A DNA stretch of 45,075 bases from Bradyrhizobium tropiciagri (GTDB lineage: Bacteria; Pseudomonadota; Alphaproteobacteria; Rhizobiales; Xanthobacteraceae), in NCBI RefSeq assembly GCF_001189845.1, contig NZ_LFLZ01000071.1:1-45075 (forward strand). Direction: 5' to 3'. Positions 22,674 through 31,895 of the stretch are shown piece by piece. Below the pieces are notes generated by a model. It saw nothing but the letters and a program-made list of their open reading frames with translations, was not told the origin of the DNA and did no database searches. The number at the start of each line of letters is the position of its first letter. Position 1 is the first letter of the stretch. The position numbers were made by a program, and so were the translations under genes.

Positions 22674-23651
22674 TCAGCTCTCCGCCGCAATGCGTGGATC
22701 GAGCCGCGCGTAGAGCAGGTCGACGACGAAGTTCACCGAGATGACCAGCAGCGCCGAGACGAACACGATGCCGAGCAGGGTGTTGAGGTCGCGCTGCACC
22801 ACGGACTCATAAGCGAGGCGGCCGAGGCCGGGCAGCGAGAACACGCTCTCCACCACGACCGAGCCGCCGAGCATGGTGCCGGCCTGTAGTCCGATCAGCG
22901 TCACCATCGGCAGCAGTGCGTTGCGCAGCACATGGCGGGTGATGACATGGGTTTCGTCCAGCCCCTTGGCGCGGGCGGTACGGACGAAATCGAGGTTCAA
23001 GACCTCCAGCATCGAGGCGCGCATGATGCGGAGATAGATCGCAAGGAAGATCAGCCCGAGCGTCAGCGTCGGCAGCACCAGATGCGCGGCGATATCGAGC
23101 ACGCGCCAGATTCCGGTCTGCACGGTGCCGATATCCTCGAAGCCGCCCGGCGGCAGCCATTGCAGATAGACCGAGAACACCACGATCGCCATCAGCCCGA
23201 ACCAGAACGAGGGCGTGGCGTAGAAGATCAGGCCGAACGTCGAGATCAGCGTGTCCGGCCAGCGGTTGACGCCGCGCGAGGCGATCACGCCGAACACGAG
23301 GCCAAAGAAGAACGCGAACGACAGCGACGCGGTCATCAGCAGGATGGTCGGCGGCAGCCGTTCCAGGATCACGGTCGCGACCGGCTTGCCGTAGATCGAG
23401 GAGAAGCCGAGGTCGAGCCGCACCAGGTGCCACAGATAATTGCCGAGCTGCGCCGGAACCGAGAGGTCGAGCCCGTAGAACTTGCGCAGCGCCTCGGCGG
23501 TCGCGGCATCGCCGCCGCCCATCTGCGCCATCAGCGCATCGACGGTGTCGCCCGGCGCGAGCTGCAACAGCAGGAACACGCCGATCAGGATCAGGAACAG
23601 GGTCGGAATCGAGGCGGCAAGCCGCCGCCCCGCAAGGCTCAGGATACGCAT
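22674..23651 (-). CDS. Peptide/opine ABC importer permease (DppB-like)
   Basis: This 325-residue permease starts RRLAASIPTLFLILIGVFLLLQLAPGD, the classic DppB/OppB first helix with the following APGD. It has six helices and a coupling loop (RTARAKGLDETHVITRHVLRNALLP). It is followed after two bases by the DppC-like gene. The binding protein gene lies upstream across a 223-base gap filled with palindromic repeats, which may set transcript levels within the operon. Confidence 0.93.
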   Translation of the reverse strand: MRILSLAGRRLAASIPTLFLILIGVFLLLQLAPGDTVDALMAQMGGGDAATAEALRKFYGLDLSVPAQLGNYLWHLVRLDLGFSSIYGKPVATVILERLPPTILLMTASLSFAFFFGLVFGVIASRGVNRWPDTLISTFGLIFYATPSFWFGLMAIVVFSVYLQWLPPGGFEDIGTVQTGIWRVLDIAAHLVLPTLTLGLIFLAIYLRIMRASMLEVLNLDFVRTARAKGLDETHVITRHVLRNALLPMVTLIGLQAGTMLGGSVVVESVFSLPGLGRLAYESVVQRDLNTLLGIVFVSALLVISVNFVVDLLYARLDPRIAAES

Positions 23652-23725
23652 GCGTTATCTATAGCGGTTTCGACGGATGTGGACACTGGTGCGTGTCGAG
23701 AAGTCCTGGCGCTGGCCACACGTCA

Positions 23726-23865
23726 CCTCGCCCCGCTTGCGGGGAGAGGTCGGATCGCATCGTAAGATGCGATCCGGGTGAGGGGGTACAGGTCTATTGA
23801 TGAAGCACCACGGCGGAGAGAGCCCCTCACCCCAACCCTCTCCCCGCAAGAGCGGGGCGAGGGAG
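23726..23865. repeat. Composite palindromic repeat inside the peptide importer operon
   Basis: CCTCGCCCCGCTTGCGGGGAGAGG (from 23726) and an inverted relative, CCTCTCCCCGCAAGAGCGGGGCGAGG (about 23837-23862), flank a separate perfect 11-base hairpin (CGGATCGCATC 23751-23761, loop GTAA, GATGCGATCCG 23766-23776). It is the same family as the repeats at 7-30, 27365-27497 and 45011-45060. It sits between the binding protein and permease genes, where such hairpins can stabilise the upstream message. Confidence 0.75.
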
Positions 23866-23874
23866 AGGACGACC

Positions 23875-25488
23875 TCATGCGGTCAGCCAAAGATCGTGCC
23901 AGCTCGCCGAGCCCCAGCGCGGCGTGTTGGAATGGTTGCGCGCCTTGGCCGTGATCACGGTGACGAAGATCTGCTCGATCGGCATCCAGACCGGCAGCTC
24001 GGTGTTCACCTCCTTGACGAAATCGGCATAGAGCGCCTTGCGCTTGAGCGGATCGACCTCGGTCGCGGCGTTGTCGATGGTGGCATCGACGGTCTTGTCC
24101 TCCCAGCCCCATTGGTTGGTCCAGGGCGCGCCCTTGGGCTGGCCGGAGCGGTACCACACCGTGGTCGAGACCGCGGGGTCGTTGCGATACTGGTGCCAGC
24201 CGGTCGCGAGATCGAAGGCGTGGTCGTCATAGACCTGCTTGAGGAAGCCGCCGCCGTCGTTGCGCACGATGTCGACCTGGATGCCGACTTCGCCGAGCGA
24301 CTGCTGGATGAAGGTCGACCACAGCGAGATGTCCTCGCCCCACGGCGCCGGCAACAGCTTCAGCGCGAAGCGGTTGCCGCCTGACGCCTTGAAGCCGGCC
24401 TCGTCGAGCAGCGCGATCGCCTTGGCCTTGTCGTAAGGGTATTGCGGCGTATTCGGGCCGGGATAGAAGTCGGTCGAGGTCGAGGGGATCGGGCCGGTGC
24501 CGAGCTTGGCGAAATCGCCGAGGAAATTCTCGATGAAGAACGGCACGTTGATCGCATGCGCGATGGCGCGGCGGACGCGGATGTCGGACAATTCCTTGCG
24601 GCGGAAGTTGAACTCGATGGTGTTGGTGCGGGCGTTGCCCTCATTGCCCTTGGTCGAGACGATGAAGCGCTTGTCCTTGCCGAGCCGCGCCATGTCCGAG
24701 ATCGTCAGCCCCGAGAACGGGCTGTAGTGCAATTCGCCAGCCTCCATCTGCGCGGCCGCGGCGGCGCGGTCGGTGATCACCTTCCAGACGATGCGGTCGA
24801 GATAGGGCGCGTTCGGCCGCCAGTAATCCGGGTTGCGGTCGGCGATGATGTATTGCCCGCGCTCATATTTGACGAATTTGAACGGGCCCGTGCCGACCGG
24901 CGCCAGATTGGTCGGGTTCTGCCTGATGTCGCCGCTCTCGTAGAGATGTTTTGCGGAGACATAGCCGAGGTCGGGCAGGGCCCGCAGCAGCAGGTTCAGC
25001 GGCATCGGCCGCTCGTAGCGGAAGATCGCGGTCTGCGGATCGGGCGTATCGACCGATGTCAGGAACAGCTGCAGCGTCGATCCGTAGTTGAGGATCTTCT
25101 TCCACATGTTCATCGCGGTGAAGGCGACGTCCTCCGAGGTGAACGGCTTGCCGTCGTGCCAGGTGATGCCCTTGCGCAGCTTGAAGGTGACGGTCTTGCC
25201 GTCCGGCGTCGCCTCCCAGCTCTCGGCCAGCACGCCGACCGGCTGTCCCTGGGCGTCGAGGTCGACCAGATTCTCCTGGATCTTGCCGCCGATGATGTAG
25301 ACGCCGGTCGAGGCCTGGATGCTGGGGTTGAGCTGGCGCTGCTCGGCGCCGTAATGGACGTTGAACACGCCGCCCTTGCGCGGGGTCTCCTGCGCGAAGG
25401 CCCGCATCGGATTGATGACATTGGCTGCAATCGCGGCCGAGGTCAGAAGGGCCGTGCGGCGGTTGATCTCAAGGCGGCTCAAATCCAT
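23875..25488 (-). CDS. Peptide/opine ABC substrate-binding protein (SBP family 5)
   Basis: This 537-residue periplasmic protein has an RR-bearing leader (INRRTALLTSAAIAANV) and family-5 solute-binding features: GVLAESWEATPDGKTVTFKL, then GITWHDGKPFTSEDVAFT, and later PVGTGPFKFVKYERGQYI. The length matches DppA/OppA-type proteins. ATG 25488 is chosen because GGAGAC lies five bases upstream; the frame stays open further upstream without coding character. It delivers substrate to the DppBC-type permeases downstream. Peptides, opines or nickel-like complexes are all possible ligands. Confidence 0.93.
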   Translation of the reverse strand: MDLSRLEINRRTALLTSAAIAANVINPMRAFAQETPRKGGVFNVHYGAEQRQLNPSIQASTGVYIIGGKIQENLVDLDAQGQPVGVLAESWEATPDGKTVTFKLRKGITWHDGKPFTSEDVAFTAMNMWKKILNYGSTLQLFLTSVDTPDPQTAIFRYERPMPLNLLLRALPDLGYVSAKHLYESGDIRQNPTNLAPVGTGPFKFVKYERGQYIIADRNPDYWRPNAPYLDRIVWKVITDRAAAAAQMEAGELHYSPFSGLTISDMARLGKDKRFIVSTKGNEGNARTNTIEFNFRRKELSDIRVRRAIAHAINVPFFIENFLGDFAKLGTGPIPSTSTDFYPGPNTPQYPYDKAKAIALLDEAGFKASGGNRFALKLLPAPWGEDISLWSTFIQQSLGEVGIQVDIVRNDGGGFLKQVYDDHAFDLATGWHQYRNDPAVSTTVWYRSGQPKGAPWTNQWGWEDKTVDATIDNAATEVDPLKRKALYADFVKEVNTELPVWMPIEQIFVTVITAKARNHSNTPRWGSASWHDLWLTA

Positions 25489-25827
25489 ACGCGGGTCTCC
25501 AGCACTTACATAGAGGCTTGCATCGGGCGCCAGCCGATCGGCGTAGCACCCCTTCGCCAATGTTACCTTGGAAAGGGAACCCAAGTCATTTTCTAATGCC
25601 TCGGCCTTTTGGAGGATCATTTCCGAAACCTGAAGTGGCGCTTGGCAGCAGATCGCAACCCGAATTGTGCGCCGCGTTGTCGCGCCTCGGCGGTTGCGAG
25701 ATGCGCAGGGTGATTCTCTAAGGGGGCCGTTTCGGGAGCCCCGAAGCCGCGCAAACCCTGTAATTTTAGGGGTCGGAAGGGCCTTGACTGGAAAAAACAC
25801 TGGAAAAATCCCTGATTCGGGGGCTGT
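25489..25827. other. Divergent upstream region of the peptide-binding protein gene
   Basis: The 432-base gap between the binding protein and HU genes holds no credible coding frame. It should contain the importer promoter (minus strand) and the HU promoter (plus strand). A TTGACT at 25784-25789 could be a -35 for HU, but no matching -10 at good spacing was settled on. Confidence 0.35.
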
Positions 25828-25872
25828 CCACAGCGATATTGCTGTGGGGAGTGCAGAAAACACTGTTTTTCT
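25828..25872. promoter_or_regulatory. Two palindromes upstream of the HU-like gene
   Basis: CCACAGC (25828-25834) and GCTGTGG (25841-25847) are exact complements around GATATT. A second, AT-rich near-palindrome, AGAAAACACTGTTTTTCT, lies at 25855-25872. Both are within 95 bases of ATG 25921 and are candidate operators or leader hairpins for the HU gene. Confidence 0.4.
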
Positions 25873-25920
25873 CGGCGTTTTCCGCCATATCGTGCCCACT
25901 CCAGAATCAATGGAGCAACC

Positions 25921-26220
25921 ATGGCTACCCAACTGTCGAAGTCGCAAGTGATCGAGAAGATCGCGACCACCACCGAACTCTCCAAGCGCGACGTCAAGAA
26001 CGTTTTGGACTCGCTCGTCGATGTCGGCCACAAGGAGCTGAAGAAGGCCGGGGTGTTCCTCGTCCCCGGCTTCGCGAAGTTCGTTGTGGTCAAGAAGCCT
26101 GCGACCAAGGCGCGCAAGGGCACCAACCCCTTCACCGGCGAAGAGATGATGTTCAAGGCCAAGCCGGCCCGCAAGATCGTCCGCGCTCGGCCGGTCAAGG
26201 CCGCCAAGGACGCGGTCTAA
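25921..26220 (+). CDS. HU-family DNA-binding protein
   Basis: This 99-residue nucleoid protein has the HU/IHF fold: helical N-terminal half (SKSQVIEKIATTTELSKRDV), the GFAKFVVV strand and the DNA-intercalating arm RKGTNPFTGEE, where the family norm is R-x-G-R-N-P-x-T-G. A lysine/arginine/alanine tail (KAKPARKIVRARPVKAAKD) extends past the core, giving a more basic end than classical HupB. AGCAACC precedes ATG, with GGAGC eight bases upstream as ribosome binding site. It is followed by a strong terminator, so it is a single-gene unit. Confidence 0.93.
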   Translation: MATQLSKSQVIEKIATTTELSKRDVKNVLDSLVDVGHKELKKAGVFLVPGFAKFVVVKKPATKARKGTNPFTGEEMMFKAKPARKIVRARPVKAAKDAV

Positions 26221-26226
26221 GAATAG

Positions 26227-26258
26227 AAGGCCTCCGGTGACGGAGGCCTTTTGCTTTT
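26227..26258 (+). terminator. Strong intrinsic terminator of the HU-like gene
   Basis: AAGGCCTCCG (26227-26236), loop GTGA and CGGAGGCCTT (26241-26250) form a perfect 10-base stem followed by TTGCTTTT. It begins seven bases after the stop codon. Confidence 0.9.
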
Positions 26259-26359
26259 GGGCCGTTAGCCAGCCGCAGTAGGTTGCCTGCCCGCGAGAGT
26301 GTTCGAGCGAAATGGACACCGGCTCGCATGTGGAAACGCGCCGAAGCAAGCATCCGGAG

Positions 26360-26387
26360 CTCCGGTCCTGGTTGAGCCAGACCGGAG
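26360..26387 (-). terminator. Hairpin downstream of the SDR gene
   Basis: CTCCGGT (26360-26366) pairs with ACCGGAG (26381-26387), continued by CTGG/CCAG with one bulged base, around loop TTGAG. It lies 19 bases beyond the SDR stop (minus strand). No T-run is obvious on that strand. The rest of 26251-26405 holds nothing recognisable. Confidence 0.45.
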
Positions 26388-26405
26388 TTCTGGATCGCCG
26401 GTGTT

Positions 26406-27185
26406 CTAGACCACCGGCGATCGGCCACCATCGACATTGATGGCGGTGCCGGTGATGTAGGAGCCTTGCTCCGAGGCCAGGAAGCAGGCGAGGTTGGCGA
26501 ATTCCTCCGCCGTGCCGATACGGCCGAGCGGCGTGCCCTTGGCAAGGCCCTTGGCGAATTCCTCGAAATCCCTGTTCGGCGCCTGGGCAGCATGCCGCTT
26601 GACCCATTGATCGCTCATGATCAGGCCGACCAGCAGCGCATTCACAAGGATATTGTGCTCGCCGCCTTCATTGGCCATCACCTTGGTCAGCGCCATGCCG
26701 GCCGCGCGCGACACCGAGGTCGGCGCCGAGTTGCCGGCCGGCGCCTTGGCGAAGGTGTTGAGCACGTTGATGATGCGGCCCCATTTGCGCTGCTTCATGC
26801 CCGGCCAGACCAGCCGGCTGAAGCGGATCGCGGCGAACAGTTTGAGGTCGAGATCGTCCTGCCAGGCCTCGTCGCTGATGCTCTCGAAGGCCAGCGTACG
26901 CGCCGTGCCGGCGTTGTTGACCAGCACGTCGATCCCGCCGAGGTCGGCGACGATCCGGTCATGGGCCTTGGCGATGTCCGCGGCCTTCGCGACGTCGCAG
27001 ACGTAATCCCGCACCACGAGGCCGTCCTTGGCGAGCGCCTCGCGCGCCGCTGCGAGGTCGGCTGCGCCGCGGGCGAGGATCGCGACCTTGGCGCCGGATT
27101 CGGCAAACCGCCGCGCCACGGCGATCCCGATGCCCTTGCTGCCGCCGGTGACCACCGCGACGCGGTCTTTCATCGATATGTTCAT
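26406..27185 (-). CDS. Short-chain dehydrogenase/reductase-fold protein lacking the catalytic Tyr and Lys
   Basis: This 259-residue protein has the classical SDR cofactor motif TGGSKGIG (13-20), CDV (63-65), NNAG (90-93) and a C-terminal YITGTAINVDGG. At the active site the usual Y-x-x-x-K is replaced: the aligned segment APTSVSRAAGMALTK puts Thr156 where Tyr and Arg160 where Lys normally stand, and Asn143-Thr144 stand near the expected Ser. It may be a binding or altered-chemistry SDR. ATG 27185 is supported by GGAGAG seven bases upstream; an earlier in-frame ATG lacks this. It stands alone, flanked by a hairpin and a repeat element. Confidence 0.85.
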   Translation of the reverse strand: MNISMKDRVAVVTGGSKGIGIAVARRFAESGAKVAILARGAADLAAAREALAKDGLVVRDYVCDVAKAADIAKAHDRIVADLGGIDVLVNNAGTARTLAFESISDEAWQDDLDLKLFAAIRFSRLVWPGMKQRKWGRIINVLNTFAKAPAGNSAPTSVSRAAGMALTKVMANEGGEHNILVNALLVGLIMSDQWVKRHAAQAPNRDFEEFAKGLAKGTPLGRIGTAEEFANLACFLASEQGSYITGTAINVDGGRSPVV

Positions 27186-27364
27186 TGTTGTTCTCTCCGA
27201 TGGATCAAGGTCCCGGAGAGACGCTATCAAACCGACAGCGCGACCAACAAGGTCATGCAGAGCAGGTGTGCCGTGACGATTAATGCGAGATGGAGCGGGC
27301 CGGACATCGGAGGTCTCCAGAGTGGTGCGGTGTGAGGCACTTTGTTAGGTGAGCACGTCGCTCG

Positions 27365-27497
27365 GCTCCCTCTCCCGCTTGCGGGGGAGGGTTGGGGTGA
27401 GGGGCTCTCTCCGCGAGTCATATCGTCGAGAGAGCCCCCACCCGCCGCGCGCTAAGCGCGCGTCGGCCTCCCCCGCAAGCGGGAGAGGCGAAGGGAG
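27365..27497. repeat. Palindromic intergenic repeat, two inverted halves
   Basis: The left half starts GGCTCCCTCTCCCGCTTGCG. The right half ends CCCGCAAGCGGGAGAGGCGA, the near-complement, and the two are joined through GAGGGGCTCTCT and GAGAGAGCCCCC. A separate hairpin, CGCGCGCTAAGCGCGCG, lies at 27447-27463. It occupies most of the 371-base gap between the SDR and binding protein genes; no gene is seen in the rest. Confidence 0.75.
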
Positions 27498-27556
27498 TCT
27501 GTGGACACCGACGTCATACGCGTCCTGTTTTTCAAAGGGAGGTGTGCGCGCGCTGC

Positions 27557-28549
27557 CTAGTTCAAACTCGCGCTTGCCGTAAAGCTGCGGTCGACGGCCT
27601 TGCCGACATCCAGTGTCTTGCCGAGGATGCCGTAGCGGGTGGCGCGGTCGGAGGCGGCCTGCACTTCCTTCACCACGGCCTCGTCGATCGCGATCGGTGA
27701 GGTCTTCTGCGCGGTGTAGGCGGCGAGCAGCACGTCCTCCGGCAGCTTGGTGAGCTCGGCGGTGCTCCTGGCATATTCCGCGAGATGGTCGAGCGACCAC
27801 AGCCGCGCCTTGTTGAGCCGCTGCACCAGGTCCTGCACCGCCGCGCGCTTGGTCGCGATCGCATTGTCGGAGGCGACGATGAAGGTGACGGTCGGCGTCA
27901 GGCCCTCGCCGTCGGCGACGACTCGCGCCTTGTCCTTCAGCGTCGCGAAGGAGACGTAAGGCTCCCACACCGCCCAGGCGTCGATCGAGCCGGCCACGAG
28001 CGCGATCTTGGCGTCGACCGGGCCGAGCGGCGCGAAGGTCGCGTCCTCGATCTTGTTGCCGGCCTTCTCCAGCGTCGCGTCGATCAGGAACTGGCCCCAG
28101 CCGCCGCGGGTGCCCGCGAGACGCTTGCCCTTCAGGTCGGCCGCGGTCCTGATCGGCGAATCCGCGCGCACCAGGATTGCCTGCGTCTTCGGATCGGCGC
28201 GCGTGCCGCCGATCGCCTTGATCGGTGCGCCCGCGGCGTAGACCGACAGAAAGGCGAGGTCGCCGGTGTAGCCGACATCGAGTGCGCCGGCGTTGAGCGC
28301 CTCGAGGATCGGCGCCGCGGCCGGGAATTCCGACCATTCGATCTTGTAGGGCAGGTCTTTCGCGAAGCCGGAGATCTCGAGCAACGAGCGGTTACCGCCC
28401 TTCTGGTCGCCGACGCGCAGCACGATCGCATCAGCCGCGAACGCCGCCGCCGATGTCGAGAGTGTGATCGCAGCCGCAATCAGCGCAGCCGCGGTGCGGC
28501 GGGTGAAGCGATGGAGAGAGCCCGAGCGGGCGAGTTTGCGCATATGCAT
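27557..28549 (-). CDS. ABC substrate-binding protein, aliphatic sulfonate (SsuA) type
   Basis: This 330-residue protein has a signal peptide (AAALIAAAITLSTSAAAFAA). The SsuA/NrtA-like fold is clear: LRVGDQKGGNRSLLEISG, then YKIEWSEFPAAAPILEALNAGALDVGYTGD, PIKAIGG and DAWAVWEPYVS. It is a paralogue of the frameshifted protein at 34186-35126, with which it shares the opening motif and the YKIEW-EF segment. It is divergent from the cluster's main operon (470-base gap). It probably delivers a sulfonate or similar anion to the 30088-31895 transporter, although it has no permease of its own on its strand. Confidence 0.9.
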   Translation of the reverse strand: MHMRKLARSGSLHRFTRRTAAALIAAAITLSTSAAAFAADAIVLRVGDQKGGNRSLLEISGFAKDLPYKIEWSEFPAAAPILEALNAGALDVGYTGDLAFLSVYAAGAPIKAIGGTRADPKTQAILVRADSPIRTAADLKGKRLAGTRGGWGQFLIDATLEKAGNKIEDATFAPLGPVDAKIALVAGSIDAWAVWEPYVSFATLKDKARVVADGEGLTPTVTFIVASDNAIATKRAAVQDLVQRLNKARLWSLDHLAEYARSTAELTKLPEDVLLAAYTAQKTSPIAIDEAVVKEVQAASDRATRYGILGKTLDVGKAVDRSFTASASLN

Positions 28550-29018
28550 TTTCTTTCTGATTCATTCGCTGCCCGGCGGAAGGCGCGGCAGCGTTCGATC
28601 AAGTCTATGAGCAAGCCGTTCGCCGTCAACGAAACGGAAAACTGAAATCAGTCTGCGCGCAGCAAGGATGATCTCGCCGAACCGTCGTGCGTAGAAGACA
28701 TCGCGCGAGCGGCCGGCATTCGCTTAAATTTGGTGCAATCGATGCCGCGACGTTGCGCGTCTGCGTCGCAACGCCAGCAAAAATCCTTTCATCGTCGCGT
28801 GCTGCGATCGTGGAGAGATCAGCTGTCGCGTCGACAACATTCGAAATTCCATTTCATTGACGGTGAACCTGCCGCGCCGCATCATTTGCGTGTTGCTTTG
28901 AACGCAATAGCGCCGGAGAAATCCGCTTTTTTCTGAACCATGAGCTTCGAACGACGGGGCGTGCAGACGGTGAGGTTTTGCACGCGGGGCGGAGCCTTGC
29001 CGAAATGCAGGAGTGAAA
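28550..29018. promoter_or_regulatory. Divergent control region of the sulfonate cluster
   Basis: This 469-base non-coding gap lies between two divergent binding protein genes and must hold both promoters. It contains an inverted repeat, CGTTGCG (28751-28757) and CGCAACG (28767-28773). AGGAG lies just ahead of ATG 29019. No LysR-type (CysB/Cbl) site could be assigned with confidence and no coding frame looks real. Confidence 0.4.
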
Positions 29019-30110
29019 ATGTCGACCAACAAGAAGACGGTGATGGATCGCCGCACCTTGCTGCGCGCGGGTGCCGCCGCGGCGTTTGCCGCGCCGATCG
29101 GGGCCTACAGCGCGCAGGCCTTCGCGCCGAAAGCGATCACGCCAGCGATCGACTTCTCCGAATTCCCGGTCTGCAAGACCGCCTCCGACGCGCCGCCGCT
29201 GACGGGCGCGCCGCGCAAGCTGAAACTGTCCTGGAATGCCGGCGCGGTCTGTCTCGCGCCGCTGCCGGTCGCGATCGACCATGGCTTCTTCCAGAAGCAG
29301 AACCTCGACGTCGAGCTCGTCAACTATTCCGGCTCGACCGACCAGCTGCTGGAGGCGATCGCCACCGGCAAGAGCGACGCCGGACTCGGCATGGCGCTGC
29401 GCTGGCTGAAGCCACTCGAGCAGGGCTTTGACGTCAAGATCGCGGCCGGCACCCATGGCGGCTGCATGCGGGTGTTGACCCGCACCAACTCCGGCATAGG
29501 CAAGCTCGCCGACCTCAAGGGCAAGATCGTCGCGGTCGGCGATCTCGCAGGGCCCGACAAGAACTTCTTCTCGATCCAGCTCTCCAAGCTCGGCATCGAC
29601 CCGGTCAAGGATGTCGACTGGCGCGCCTATCCCGGCAATCTGCTCAACGTCGCGGTCGAGAAGGGCGAGGTGCAGGCCTTTCTGTCGTCGGATCCGCTGG
29701 CCTATCTCTGGCTGAAGGACGCGCAGTACAGGGAGGTCGCCTCCAATCTCGATGGCGAGTACCGCGACAAGAGCTGCTGCATCGTCGGCCTGCGCGGCAG
29801 CCTGGTGCGCGAAGAACCGCACGTCGCGCGCGCCATCACCCAGGCGCTGCTCGACGCCGCGATGTTCACCTCGCAGAACCCGGACAAGGCGGCAAGATCG
29901 TTCCAGCCCTATGCGCCGAAGGCGGCGAGCCTCGCCGATCTCGAGGCGATGGCGCGCTACCACACCCATCACCATCATCCGACCGGCGAGGTGCTTAAGC
30001 GCGAGCTGAAGGGCTACGCCGACGACCTGAAATCGGTGCAGGTGTTCAAGCAGAGCACGGATACTACCAAATTCGCGGAGCGGATCTATGTCGACGTATT
30101 CAGTGTCTGA
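29019..30110 (+). CDS. ABC substrate-binding protein (NMT1/SsuA-like), Tat-exported, His-rich patch
   Basis: This 363-residue protein has a twin-arginine leader (MDRRTLLRAGAAAAFAAP). The fold is that of nitrate/sulfonate/taurine binding proteins: KLKLSWNAGAVCLAPLPVAIDHGFF, NYSGSTDQLLEAIATGKSDAG, and LADLKGKIVAVGD. A cluster of five His lies at 315-320 (HTHHHH), near the C-terminus, and could bind metal. ATG 29019 has AGGAG five bases upstream; GTG 29013 overlaps that site. The permease gene starts inside its last 23 bases, indicating a coupled operon. The substrate, probably an organosulfur anion, is inferred from the downstream oxygenase genes. Confidence 0.9.
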   Translation: MSTNKKTVMDRRTLLRAGAAAAFAAPIGAYSAQAFAPKAITPAIDFSEFPVCKTASDAPPLTGAPRKLKLSWNAGAVCLAPLPVAIDHGFFQKQNLDVELVNYSGSTDQLLEAIATGKSDAGLGMALRWLKPLEQGFDVKIAAGTHGGCMRVLTRTNSGIGKLADLKGKIVAVGDLAGPDKNFFSIQLSKLGIDPVKDVDWRAYPGNLLNVAVEKGEVQAFLSSDPLAYLWLKDAQYREVASNLDGEYRDKSCCIVGLRGSLVREEPHVARAITQALLDAAMFTSQNPDKAARSFQPYAPKAASLADLEAMARYHTHHHHPTGEVLKRELKGYADDLKSVQVFKQSTDTTKFAERIYVDVFSV

Positions 30111-31097
30111 CGCGACGGCGGCCGCCGCGCCGCGCGCCGCGATCACGTTCGCGGACCTTTCCGGCAGCTATGGTGTCGGGCTCGCGGCGAGCCTCGCCTG
30201 GCTCGCGTTCGGGCTGTCATGCCTCTATTGGCCCGATGTCGGCGACTGGTCGCGGACCGGATCGCTCGGCATCGGCGCCATCGTCATCGCGGCCTTCATC
30301 CTGTTCGGCACCTTCAGCGCGGACTATCTCGGCAACGCCGGGCAGGCGCTGCGCAAGCGCGCGCCGTGGCTGGTGGCGTTCGGCGCCTTCGTGACGCTGT
30401 GGGAAGTCGCCACCGCGAAGTTCGCCTGGCTGCCGCTGCCGTTCTTCCCGCCGCCGCAGGCGATCCTCGAGGTCTACACCGACGATCTGCCGAAACTGCT
30501 CGACAGCGTGTTCGCCTCGATCAAGCTGCAGCTCGGCGGCTACGTCATCGGCGCGACGGTCGGCTTCATCACCGGCGTCTCGATCGGCTGGTCGCAGAAG
30601 ATCGGCTACTGGGTGCATCCGGTGCTGCGCTTCATCGGCCCGCTGCCGGCCACCGCCTGGCTGCCGATCGCCTTCTTCACCTTCCCGTCGAGCTGGAGCG
30701 CCTCGACCTTCCTGATCGCGCTCGCCACCGGCTTCCCGGTGACCGTGCTGACTTGGTCGGGCGTCGCGAGCGTCAGCAGCGCCTATTACGACGTCGCGCG
30801 TACGCTCGGCGCCAGGCCGTCATTCCTGGTGCTGAAGGTCGCGATCCCCGCGGCGCTGCCGCATGTGTTCGTCGGCCTATTCATGGGGCTCGGTTCGTCG
30901 TTTGCCGTGCTCGTGGTCGCCGAGATGATCGGCGTCAAGGCCGGGCTCGGCTGGTACCTGCAATGGGCGCAGGGCTGGGCCGCCTATGCCAACATGTACG
31001 CGGCGCTGATCGTGATGTCGCTGCTCTGCTCCGGCGCGATCACGCTGCTGTTCCGCACCCGCGACCGCCTGCTGGTCTGGCAGAAGGGTGTCGTCAA

Positions 31098-31104
<7 letters not shown>
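30088..31104 (+). CDS. ABC importer permease (SsuC/TauC-like) with extra N-terminal helices
   Basis: This 338-residue permease is longer than the usual 250-280. About 100 N-terminal residues add two hydrophobic helices (GVGLAASLAWLAFGLSCLYW and LGIGAIVIAAFILFGTF) before the standard core, which begins at LVAFGAFVTLWEV. The core has FFPPPQAILEV and the coupling loop SSAYYDVARTLGARPSFLVL, as in sulfonate/nitrate permeases. It overlaps the binding protein gene by 23 bases and the ATPase start by seven (ATGGTAG). It transports the cluster's substrate across the inner membrane. Confidence 0.92.

Positions 31105-31891
<787 letters not shown>

Positions 31892-31895
<4 letters not shown>

Noticed and set aside
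23726..23865. CRISPR-like array
   Set aside because: The repeats are inverted hairpins without regular spacers, and no cas genes are present.
29961..29981. His run as an engineered purification tag
   Set aside because: It is internal, interrupted by Thr, and set in a natural conserved domain; there is no vector sequence anywhere.
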